From Rhodosporidiobolus odoratus (taxonomy: Eukaryota; Basidiomycota; Microbotryomycetes; Sporidiobolales; Sporidiobolaceae), in contig JAOANU010000032.1 in NCBI GenBank assembly GCA_034387635.1, positions 50,403 to 114,402 on the forward strand: 64,000 bases of DNA, in the 5' to 3' direction. Position numbers and translations under genes: made by a program. How positions within the stretch are numbered: the first letter of the stretch is position 1; each line of letters opens with the position of its first letter. The notes under the pieces were generated by a model. The model did no database searches, was not told the DNA's origin, and was given only the letters and a program-made list of their open reading frames with translations. Positions 1 to 9,594 of the stretch are shown one piece after another.

Positions 1-496
1 GAGGGCTGTACGACAGAATGAAGGTACGCGCTGGCTGTTGACAGATCGTGGTGAGCTGGAGACCTGCTGGCGGCAATGCGTATGGCGTTTATGCAAGCAC
101 AAGAGAGAGACGAGGGATGCTGACTCGTCTCTTGTAATCTGCCGGAGAACTTGCGAAGCCCGGCAGACATGGATCAGATTCTTCGACGCGAGCCATGAAT
201 TTGAGGGCACAAGGAGCAGCGAGCGAGCATGTCGAGAGACTTGCTTGAAGACGCCCCTCGAGGACGGGCTCAGCTGCCAGCACGGAGGAAGAACGAGAAT
301 CTGGTAAAAATCCCTAGGCCTCTTATCACCTACTCTTTGCAAGACAGAGGTGCGAAGCTTTTCCCTCCAAATCATCAAATGCAGAAAGATAGAACCTGAG
401 GCCGGGAAATATAGAACAACGAGGGTTATCAATTCCGCTACCTGGCGGGATAATGAAAACAAAGCTTATATACGATCTCCCATACCGTTCCAGCCC

Positions 497-1785
497 TCAG
501 GAACATACCAGCGCTGTTATCAACGATCCAGCGAGGACGAGAAGAGAGGCGGTGAGTGGGGAAGCGGAAGAAGCCTCGTCGCTGGCGGTGGTAGCTTGGG
601 CAGAAGCGGCGGAAGAAAGAGTCGAGCCGTGTAGAGCTGCGGCGGCGAGGTAGCTGGCGGGTCCGGATGCGGCTGACGAGGAGGCTTGAGAGGCCTGGAA
701 TCATCGCAAAAGGAAAACTGTGAGCAGAATCCGAGCGGAGGAAGAAAACGGAAACAGCGACGAACGAAAGACCAGGTCGCCGTTGACGGGATGGCGGTAG
801 AGAGGCTGCCCCCGGTTCTGCAGTATTGTCTCCTCAGCTTCTATCGCCTTTCCGGAATGACGCACGTGTACTACGGAAAAAAGGGCAGCGAGGAACAGGT
901 TGAGAAAGCGGAACGTACGGTGGTACCGACCCGGCGCTACGCTCACTCGTCGTCACGATACTGCTCCCTTCGCTCGACAAGCTCGCGGATGATAGCGAGC
1001 TAGAGGCGTCCGAAGAAGTGACGGCTGAGGATGATCCGCTCGTAGCGCTCAAAGCGGCGACGGAAGCATCGTACTTGGCCACGGGCTCCACGGGCTGAGC
1101 CGCGATGGTGCAGCCCTTCATAAGAGGGCAGACTAGGTCGGTAAAGTCGTCTGTTCAGTTCAAGTCCATCAGTATAGGCTTCAGTCTCCCTATTCGGGGA
1201 TAATGAGAAAGCTGAAAAGGGAACGCACAAGCAGGTCCTGAGCCTGTGTCTCCATCTGCATCCTTCAGCACACCTCCGCACCAGGCAAAGACTGTCGGTC
1301 CTTTCTGGCTGACGACGCAGTCGAGGTCTAGCAAAGACGAGGGCACAGTCGAAGGAGGCAGAAAGGAAAGTTAGCCTTAGCTTGATTGCCTGTTGCCCCA
1401 GCAGAACAAGGGTTCAGAGAAGGTCGGAAGCGTACTGTGATGGTAGTTCAAGGCTCCGACTGCCAAAGAAAGAGTACCGAGAAACGGTCAGCTCCTTGCC
1501 GTGGAAGTGCAAACCTGAACAAGAAAGAGAAAAAAGGCTCACCATAGTCCACGCACTCCGCCCTGAAAGCCGTGCAGAACGCCGTCGTATCGTCGTACCC
1601 AGAGTACTACCGACATCTGAAACCGTCAGTAAGCGGGCCGAAAAGGGAAGTGAACAGAGGAGAGGAGCGTGAGTACTGACCGTGAGCGAGTAATCCCTAC
1701 CACCGATGGTTCCCTGGCTGAACAAGGCTTGGACGCGGCATAAACTCGCTGTTGCCAGCAGGAGGTAGGCGAGAGCTGAAGGCAT
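497..1785 (-). CDS. secreted GPI-anchored six-cysteine protein (unrecognised family)
   Basis: Six exons on the minus strand close in phase: complement(497..694, 927..1150, 1229..1327, 1436..1459, 1543..1606, 1681..1785), giving 237 aa. Residues 1-20 form a signal peptide (MPSALAYLLLATASLCRVQA). The ectodomain has six cysteines at about 46, 53, 68, 81, 105 and 111, enough for three disulfides. A Ser/Ala-rich stalk follows from about 125 to 215. The protein ends in a hydrophobic tail (LTASLLVLAGSLITALVCS), the usual form of a GPI-attachment signal. One exon is only 24 nt. Inference: a cell-wall or plasma-membrane surface protein. I do not recognise the cysteine pattern as a named family. The start is the first ATG giving a signal peptide. 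The 232-nt last intron could hide one more small exon. Confidence 0.72.
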
Positions 1786-2517
1786 CCACGACGCGACAAG
1801 CGGAGAGGAGTTGGGGAACAAGGAAGTCGGGTCGAGGAAAGTGGGGGAACGAGCGACGACGGTGAGTGAGCAAGTAGAAGCAGCGACTAAGACCTTTGAG
1901 AGCGTGAGCGAGTGTCCAGATGTGGAGCGAGGGAATTGAGCGGTCGGAAGTCTAGTGAATGCCGGCGGACGAGGTGCGAGCGGGACGAGAAGAGGAACGA
2001 GCGGAGTGAGAAAACAACCTCAAAATGGCTTAGTCGGTATGAAGATGAGGGCTGGCTTGCATAAGGCTACTAGCAGCAACAAGGAGGCTACAAGAGATAC
2101 AACGAGTGGGTGACGACGAAAGGGGGAATAGCAAAGCTGAGGGCATAACGAGACGATGACGCCGGGGAGGTAACTATCTAAGGGGGGTAGAGAAAGGGAT
2201 GCGAGGGGGAATACTAACCTGGGTTGGGTATCGACGTGCAGAGGTGCAACGGTGTTTTGGCGGGATATGAAGAAGGATGGCGGTCGAGCGTATCATGATG
2301 GGAAAGTGGTGGATCCGTGTGAGGAAAGCCGGAGAGGGAAAGCGGAAGGGAGGAGAGATGGTGCGGAGAGGAGCAGAGAAAAGAGAGGAGAGCTGTAAGA
2401 AAGGGGCAGAAGTTCAGCACGCAGCATTAAGCCGAGTCTGATAAGGTTGAAGAGCAGCGCAACGGAAAACTCATCAACTTGCTTATTCCTCATCAGTAAG
2501 GGCCTTCTTGCCGTAGC
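1786..2517. other. intergenic, no gene seen
   Basis: Upstream of the GPI-protein gene. It is purine-rich on the plus strand (repeated gag, gcgag and ggag words) and has only short unconvincing ORFs on both strands. It presumably contains the promoter of the minus-strand gene, but I see no clear TATA box. Confidence 0.5.
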
Positions 2518-2861
2518 CAATAGCTTACATGCGCACAGATGGTCTGGCTTCGGTGGCCGCTGCTGAGTGCTCAGGCATGCAACGCTGCCAGCTCGCTGCA
2601 TCCGTTTGTGTTGCTCCGTTAAACCTGGCACAGTATTGGCAAGGATGGGAAAGTTGTCAAGAGCCATGTAAGAGGAGTAAGGACAACAAATCACACCAAG
2701 AGGGAACGGAGGCAAAAAAGGTGTGATCCTCCGAGGAACTCCGAGACAGGGAGCAAAAAGCGATTGAACAGTACGGGGATTGAACCCGTGCTGTGAGCTG
2801 GATTCGCAAATGGAAGGCTCATAGGCTACCACTACCTCAACTGTCCTTGCTTGTTAATCTA
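2518..2861 (+). repeat. tRNA-flank direct repeat, copy 1
   Basis: About 340 bp, starting at caatagcttacatgcgcaca, matches 48644..48994 in the same orientation with scattered substitutions and a few indels. It includes a complete minus-strand tRNA-Gly gene and about 240 bp of its 3' flank. On the 5' side of the tRNA the match stops within about 15 bp. This points to duplication of a tRNA gene with its downstream flank. No protein-coding capacity is convincing. Confidence 0.8.
2765..2846 (-). tRNA. tRNA-Gly(UCC), intron-containing, copy A
   Basis: Read on the minus strand it folds as a full cloverleaf. Acceptor stem GGACAGT pairs with ACTGTTC, discriminator A. The D arm is AGGT/GCCT with a GG-containing loop, the anticodon stem TGAGC/GCTCA, and the T arm ACGGG-TTCAATC-CCCGT with B box GGTTCAATCCC. 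The anticodon loop reads CTTCCA, giving TCC at 34-36. An 11-nt intron (TTTGCGAATCC) sits after position 37, the standard site. A T-run for Pol III termination follows. This copy has one D-loop difference (GGTAGCC instead of GGCAGCC) from the other four. Confidence 0.85.
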
Positions 2862-4251
2862 CCCAACAACAACGTATATGTAATGTCTAAAAGGTTTGTT
2901 ACCTCTCTGATCACAGCAGCAGAGCCACCTGTCACTGCGTACTGTCTAGTAGGCCACAACATGAAGAGGCAGAAGTAGGCTGACTGTGGACTACCTGGCC
3001 AAGTCAAGCACAGCAGGGAACGGAAGAGGAAAAAGAGCGGAATCTTGGCTGGTCACCTCCGCTTCTTCAGTTGTCTTGTCAACATTCCAATTCCAGGCAG
3101 AAGCATGACATGTGGTGGAGAAATCAGCACAAGTACAGATGTGATGTACCTGGGGCCTAACTCACAGCACTCTTCACTGTCTCTCTTACCTTGTTCAGCT
3201 ATGTAGACACCCACAGCTCCCCATACTGTCCCCTTTCCATGTGTCCATCTGGCACTGTTCTACATGTACAAGGTGATGGACCTCTCAATGCCCTTTGACC
3301 CAAGGCCAGGTCATGCAGACAGTTTGTTGGCAGGGAGAAAGTGTTGGGAAGGCATGCATGAGATTGGGAGAGTTGCGTCCCAAGGTGCAGGAGCAGTTGC
3401 TATGTGGGAAGGGGGTTCTCACCGTAAGATGTATAGTCTGACAGACAGAGACCAGAAGAAAACCCAGTTTGAGAAGGTCAAGCATCTGCAAAGCGGAGCA
3501 AAACCTGTCGTATAGACACACTTGGCTGCTTGGCAAGTTCTCTGCACATGGGGGTAGCCTGCTCTTCCATTGTTTGTCCTGCTGACGCGCTTCCATGGTG
3601 ATAGCAGACAGGACAGCACAAAGTGCAGACAAAGGGTGGCTGTGATCTGCAGAATTACGCTTTCTGCTTGGTCATGGCAAGGCACTCATCCTGCCTCTCC
3701 CGGTAGACCAATCAGCAGACACTGTCCCCCTCGGCTCTAAATCCAGCACATTGTCACGGGAACGCAGAGAAGAGGAAAAGAGAGGGAAAAACTGATCCCA
3801 GGCCCTGCTCTCTGTAAGGAGTACAAGATCCAGGGTTGTAGGCCTGGGGAGGCTATTGTTGTGGAGCGCTGCTACGCAACATGCACACATGACAGAGCAA
3901 TTCAGAGTAGATTCTCATGCTGGTCTATGAGAGCACACTGGCAACATCCACGGCTCAGCGGTTCATCTGCCCCCAAGCACCAGCAAGCTTATCACCAGTC
4001 AGCTTATGCATAGTCTTCACTTACCACATCCCTTGCCTGTCGCTCACGATGTATGCTCCTGAGGCCAGTCACGTCAATGCTTGCAGCTTTGGCCCCGTGT
4101 TTGATGTAGCTCAGCCCCAATCTGGGCTTGCGTAATTGACACCTCGTGAAGAAGAAGGTAGCAAAGGAGCAGGAAGGCTGAAAGGAGAGTCTGTTTGAGT
4201 TGGGGGCAGTACAGGAGAAAAGGAGGAAGAGGCAGGCGGGCAAAAGGTGAA

Positions 4252-4332
4252 TGAACAGTACGGGGATTGAACCCGTGCTGTGAGCTGTATTCGCGATGGA
4301 AGGCTCATAGGCTGCCACTACCTCAACTGTCC
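4252..4332 (-). tRNA. tRNA-Gly(UCC), intron-containing, copy B
   Basis: Same cloverleaf as copy A: GGACAGT/ACTGTTC acceptor, TGAGC/GCTCA anticodon stem, ACGGG/CCCGT T stem and anticodon TCC. The intron after position 37 is 10 nt (TCGCGAATAC). The D loop has the majority sequence AGTGGCA. A CTTTT run follows within 10 nt. It is the partner of copy C in the inverted repeat, whose intron differs by one base. Confidence 0.87.
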
Positions 4333-4656
4333 TGTTGCTGTTTTAGATAGTAAAATTGCAAATATATACCTTCGAATCAAGCAAACAACAAAGAACGCGT
4401 TTGAGGGCGAAGGTTGCAGAAGGATCGGCAAGGGCGACATCGTAGTAGGCTCAATGTAGAGAGGAGCAGGGACGCCGGCCAGCCAGAAAGCGGGTCAAAT
4501 CAGGAGGAGGACGGCAAGGGAAAAGAGGAGCTCCACTGCCGACTCTCCTTCCCTGTTGCTACCTCTCACGGCTGCTCAAGTCAGACGTCGCAATCTTTGA
4601 GCACTCGAGAAGCCAGACTGTCAACTGATCATTGATGTCCTTACGCCTCCCAAGCC

Positions 4657-4770
4657 TTGCCTTCTTCCTCTGAGTTGTCCTCTTCACCCTCCACCCACCC
4701 ATACCTACTTCCCTTTGCACGTCCCCGTCTACTGCTGTACGGCCTGTACCCTCCGGCTAGTGCTGCAGCA
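4657..4770 (+). pseudogene. decayed fragment of yippee-like exon 1
   Basis: This stretch aligns with the 5' coding exon of the intact yippee-like gene at 32387..32571 (minus strand). In the aligned frame it reads T-Y-F-P-L-H-V-P-V-Y-C-C-T-A-C-T-L, against T-Y-L-P-S-H-V-P-V-Y-C-C-T-A-C-T-L in the intact gene. The start codon position reads TTG instead of ATG. The Ser-rich N-terminal part has a deletion and a frame change, and similarity fades after about 4770, so exons 2-5 are missing. It lies at the end of inverted-repeat copy 1, exactly where the duplication would have cut into the gene. It is best explained as a gene relic carried by the duplication. Confidence 0.78.
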
Positions 4771-5560
4771 AAAACAGATGAAAGACCTTCTCAAGCGCGC
4801 AGGGAAGGTGTGCTGGCACGGCAGTCTCTGATGCGTGTGGCGGCGCTATCAAAGGTTTTTACCAAGCCTGCCTCGCTTCCCACCTTGCCTTAGTAGTTCC
4901 GTAGTACTTGGCTGCCCATTGGCCAATTTGGTGGTATTCATAGTGAGGGTCAAGATATGTCGGGGGAAGTTGGGAGGCATGGTGGGGGTCCTGCAGAGGT
5001 AGCAAAGGATCAAGAGTTTGACCTGTATGTGGTGTGCAGTCAGTTGCAGAGAGGGGAAGAGAGCATTGCACGGAGATCTCAACAAGACCCAGCCTGCTTA
5101 GCTCTGCAACACGCCCTTTGTAGTGATATGAAGCCTCGCTAGAGGTGAGAGAGAACAAAGTGTGCACTGAAGAAGAGAAAGGAAAGAAAGGAAGACGAGG
5201 TCATATAGGGAAGTGTAAGTAGCACAACAAACTGTCTCACAATTCTCCGAGGCACGAAGGTGACACCGACAAAGGAGGTATAGGAACAACTTGGGAAAGG
5301 TAGAGACTAAACAAAGAAGTGAAGGAGAATAAGAACCAAAGTGGAACAAAGCAGAAAAGAGGGAAGAAAGGTTCGTTCCTCCGACTTTGACCTTTCCGAA
5401 CCAAACATCAACTCCTCCTCAAGTCTTCCACCCACCCTGAACTGCTCTCGCAACCAACACCCTTCAATAGCGTTGAGCATCCAGCTTGGCAAAGGCTGTA
5501 TTGAGCAGGGTCAGTCAAGATGTCACAACAAATAGACATACTGGCAGGCCCTGTGGCTGC
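4771..5560. other. intergenic, no gene seen
   Basis: Only short overlapping ORFs on both strands without consistent splice phases. No repeat copy was found elsewhere in the window. Confidence 0.45.
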
Positions 5561-5565
5561 TGTAA

Positions 5566-7483
5566 TCATTCCTGCATGCTACGCGGCTTCAAGGCCCTTG
5601 CTTCCCCAAAAAGGACGTGTACAATGGCCTTTTTAACTAGTGTCCCCCGTATGTCCCAATGATGGCGAACCCAAGCCTGAAGCGAGTCGACCCAGGCTTG
5701 ATCGGCCCGGCTGGATCGCGTCAGAATGCTTGTCACATTGTCAAGGGTCGTGGTCATCGGATGGATGTCCTACATGTTATCACCCCGAGCGTTAGCAAAG
5801 CAGAGTGGCACAAGAACAGGGAAGGAAGGACCATACGAGTCATGACATCTTTGGCCAAGTCCTACAAAGGAGAAAATGCTGTTGAGCAGGACAGACCTTG
5901 AGGGGAAAGACAACTTCGGCACGAACATGTTCATAATCGGGGGTGTTCCCTAGCATCTTGCCCATCTCAACCTGAAATTGCAAGTGCTTGTTGCCTCTGC
6001 TGCTTGTCCCATGTGCTGTATTTGGAATTAAGATATCCGCAAAGCCCTGCTCTCCATTCACTTGCATCTTCCGCTGAAGAATCTTTTGGATTGGGATGAG
6101 CCGCTGCAAGCTGACTGAGCACGCGCTTCAGCGGGGGTCCTTGGTCCGCTCCAGGTTCTTGCCAATCTTGTATGTCTGCAGGGGAGAGGCTGAAAGCTGG
6201 CTGTTTCGCGGCAATCTGCAGAAAACACTCTTAGCAAAGGCGTGTAAGAATCGACCAGAAAAAGACAGGGACAGCGTTTTACCTCTCGCTCATCTGGACT
6301 GCATGTGAGATAGCGCTCTATTCCTACATGTTATCTCCTTCTGCTCGGTGAAGGATTTAGCCTTATGTGATGCTGCGGCACGGACAAGGAAGACCTTGTC
6401 ACTTACAAGCATCTGAAGCACCTCTGGCACACTTGACGGCTGTATGTGCACACCGGTGTGAGCATCTGCTCAACAAAGGAGGTGGCTTAAGCCACACACC
6501 TCATAAATTGGCACCTTGTTTTGGCTTGAGACTCCCTCCGTCATTGCCTCAACGCATTGTGAACCTTGTATGTGATAGCCTGAATGGAATCACAAGTCAG
6601 GTCAGAGTATGCACTTCGGTCCGTACGGGATGTTGTAGCAAGCACAGGGCAGGCTGGTAAAAAAAGATGGTAAAGAAGAAACAGGACATACCTGTTGCAA
6701 CGGCTTTCATTGATGATATTGACCATTAATCACCTGTCGCATACCCGACTTGCATGCCTTGGCTTGCTCGCCATCGTCTGGCCACACTGCAGAGTACAGT
6801 GTCACGAGGGAACCGACAGAATAGCCCGTCCCAGCGCTCACAATGCAAGGAATGGGGTTAGAGCGTGTGCGCAAGCGACTGATTGTAGCAGAAGTGGGGC
6901 GGTGGTTGCTTGACATAGAACAAAGTGGTACAGCAGCGTGGGAGGAAGGGAGGAAAGCTTTCAAGCAAGGAGGTACTGATGTTCCACGAAGGAAGGTGGT
7001 GACCGTTGTGATTCGACGGGTCTGGTACAGACGCTCGAGCAACGATCGAGCGTTCCTCTATTTCCAATGTCAGCAAGGATGCTGCTCATTGCCTGCGGGC
7101 GTACGGTATCGGTAAGTCCACATCTCGAAGGTCATGCTGTATGCAGGGCTTGCTGCGGTCGATCTGCCCTACCTTTGGGTCCTAGGGCATTCGTTGAGGG
7201 TCAGAACCGAAATACCGCTACCCTGGCAGACTTGTAACCGAGTGTTATTCGCACAGTAGAATCCGCGACAGAAAGAAGAGGAAAAAAGGGAAAAACACAT
7301 AGCATCGATGAAACCTCGCCGATGTGAGCGCGGGCGTCGCTGTCCAGCAGTGAGTAGACTTGCTGATATTGGTCCTGACTGGGAATCTGCCGTGTAGGTA
7401 TGCAGCTGAGGATGGACCACCAAAAATTGGACTGAGAAGGTCCGAGCAAAAACACACACATCTTCCTCACTCTGTATTATCAT
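5566..7483 (-). CDS. unresolved intron-rich minus-strand gene
   Basis: Several exon-like open segments lie in order on the minus strand. One near 7300-7450 encodes a stretch with QIPSQDQYQQVYSLLDSDAR. A second, at about 6555-6700, contains TYKVHNALRQ. A third, at about 5967-6221, sits between a ctgcag acceptor and a possible donor and encodes LSPADIQDWQEPG and LCGYLNSKYSTWDKQQRQQ. A fourth is near 5566-5757. I could not close all phases, so the coordinates are only an envelope and it may be more than one gene or a decaying element. No family was recognised. The gene-poor setting next to the tRNA repeats would fit accessory DNA. Confidence 0.3.
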
Positions 7484-7793
7484 TGTATTCTAGCGAGCAC
7501 CCCCCCTCCTGTTTGCGCTGGACAGAGACAGTATAGCAGGTGCAGTGAGCTACTGGCTAGCTGTCTCGTTTGTCTGTAACGCCAATTCCATCTTCTTGTG
7601 CAGAGCAAAGACGTTCTCACTTCTGACGAGGGTCGGCACGAGAAAACACGAGACACTGAAGCAACCAGAGTCCGAAGATAGTGAGAAGGCGCACACCACT
7701 ATGAAGATTTCATCAAAAAAAAAAAAGGGCAAAACTGGAAACCCTAACTTGACTACTGTACCGATCGCCGCTTCCTTCACCCGCTTGCGTCCG

Positions 7794-8680
7794 TCAACGT
7801 ACCAATTCGCACTGTTGCGTCTCCCGAATCCCAGACGCCCGCAACCCCTTCAATACTGACAAGAACCTTTGCCAGCGCGGACGAGGGGTACTGCGCTCCT
7901 GACCTCCCTCGCGCTCGACTGAGCTGAGCGACCAGCTTGATGTTGGTAGCGACGTAAACGAGGCGGAGACGGGTAAGCCGGTCGCAAGAGGAGCGACAGC
8001 TGGGAAAGGAAAGGAGGAGGCACTAGCAGGGTCGCCGAGAGAGGTGAATGACGGTGGGGCTGGGGAGGGCGCAGGGGAGGAGGAGTCATGGCCAAAGACG
8101 GGGCGAGTAGGTGAGCGAAGGCACAGAGTGGAGGTCGAGGTGGAGCTGGAGATGGTGTTGTAAGGGGAAGTGCGGCTCTGAGAAGGAAAAGGACGGGAAA
8201 CAATCGACTCGAGCACCGATTTGCTGGTTGCTACAGCGGGATGAGCGGGCGTGGGACGGAGTGACGGCATCTCAGTCGTCGCGCACGCACTTGAGTTGGC
8301 GGGCGGTCCACTGTTTGCGCGTACCCATTTGCCGTTTTCCCTCTTCCAGAGGGAGGAAGCTTGCCGAGTAGTCAGGGCAGACGGAACGGAAGGAGGCGGG
8401 CCAACCTCGTGGACAGAAGTAGCTCGGCAGTGGTCCTGCGATGTGGAGAGGTTGGATGAGCGACGCGATAGAAGGAACGATGAGGAGGAACGAGGAGAAG
8501 AGGGGAAAGGCGCACCGTAGGCTGGGTCCGCACTAAGGACTCAGTCCTCGCCACTTCCATGTACGGCTGTATCAGCGGGTCCGTCCGCACAACACTGAGC
8601 AGAGTGGTGACCGAAGCTGCAGAGAAAGAGGGAAGAAACGTCAAAGAGGGGTCGAGCGTATGCGGCGAGCCACTGAGCAA
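7794..8680 (-). CDS. hypothetical Ser/Pro-rich protein
   Basis: Three exons join in phase: up to about 8680 down to 8516, then 8435..8325, then 8270..7794. They are separated by introns with donors gtgcgc and gtacgc and acceptors atcgcag and gactgag. The first exon encodes SVVRTDPLIQPYMEVARTES, the second TTRQASSLWKRENGKW, and the last is a Ser/Thr/Pro-rich tail of about 150 aa. The true start is not resolved. An ATG at 8913 opens a plausible upstream exon (NTTRRPARRTSW, STDEKEALAEL). A strong donor (gtacgt) near 7806 means the last exon could end there instead of at the stop. Function unknown. Confidence 0.45.
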
Positions 8681-8913
8681 AGCGGGCCTAAAGTTGATCG
8701 TGCGGAAGAGCGAGGCTCATATGAGTGTGGTCCAAAGGGAACATAAGCTACTAGCTCAGCCAACGCTTCCTTCTCGTCCGTCGACACCTTTCCCCACCTC
8801 CCGTTGCCACCACTACAATCGACAATCCACGAAGTACGACGGGCGGGCCGCCGGGTCGTGTTGCTTCTTTTCTTGCTGAGTGGCGGAGGGAGGACGGGAG
8901 GTCGGAACGGCAT

Positions 8914-9594
8914 GTCAGGGTTTGGAACGCGACGAGTATGGGCGGAAGGAGGATCAAGGGGAACTCGGAAAGGACAGTAGGATCAGACGACGGGCAGTAG
9001 GTGTGAGTAGGTGTACACGTGTGGGCAGAGACCAGGGTGGGACGGCAAAGAGGGGAAGAGAGGAAAGGAAGAGAAAGCGAGAAGAGAAACGGCGACGAGA
9101 GGGTCAAAGCGACCGAAAGCTCCAGCACTGCGGGTCACCAGGCTTGTTCCACTATTGCAGTGGAGTTCGCATCGCGAATTGAGCGCCCTGTGATGCAGCC
9201 GGGAGAGGCAGAGCGCCGAGGCGAGAGCGACGGAGACTCGAGATGGAAAGGAAAAAAAAAGAAGTGTAGGCGGGCTTTGGAAAGCCGCGAGCAACCTTCT
9301 GTTGAGCGGCTCGTCAGGCGCAGTGTTATTTAAGGTCATGGTAAGTCCAGCGGCTGCCCGTCAAGAGCATCCGGGAGTGTATGGCGAGTCGAGGTTGTCA
9401 ATGACACGACGAGGGCAAGAGAGAACAGCTGCAATAACGCGGGGCTCACAGCGACCACGACGCAGCGAGCTGCATTCAGGCTGTGGGTATGTGCAGTCCC
9501 TCCACTACTCACCAGAGCGGGATCGAGGTTAGTTGACGATGCTAAACTGTTTCTCTTTCACTTTCCCCTCATTTCCCCATCGACACACCACAAC
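8914..9594. other. divergent promoter region
   Basis: Lies between a minus-strand gene and CAND1 on the plus strand. The CT-rich tract just before 9595 (ttctctttcactttcccctc) is typical of a fungal core promoter or 5' UTR. No separate gene is supported. Confidence 0.4.

Larger units (their letters stand above)
2765..4770 (-). repeat. ~2 kb inverted segmental duplication, copy 1
   Basis: This segment is repeated in reverse orientation at about 32455..34486. The order from the 4.77 kb end is yippee exon-1 sequence, a ~0.3 kb leader, tRNA-Gly, a ~1.4 kb spacer and tRNA-Gly. Long stretches of the spacer match closely, and short ORF shadows are shared in mirrored positions. The match ends sharply at the 3' end of the outer tRNA (2765 versus 34486), because the T-rich tails beyond differ. 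The spacer holds no ORF or transposase motif that I recognise. Confidence 0.85.

Noticed and set aside
3264..3515. ORF conserved in both inverted-repeat arms, possibly a gene.
   Set aside because: It matches only because the DNA is duplicated. It is short, has no domain, and its ends differ between arms.
6128..6130. In-frame TGA that would make the 6.0-6.3 kb minus-strand frame a pseudogene.
   Set aside because: Another frame of the same stretch is fully open between plausible splice sites, so the stop may simply be out of frame.
8617..8639. 23-nt GT..AG intron in the minus-strand gene at 8 kb.
   Set aside because: It is shorter than any well-supported intron here (about 55 nt minimum in solid genes), and removing it does not restore the downstream frame. 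A continuous frame exists without it.
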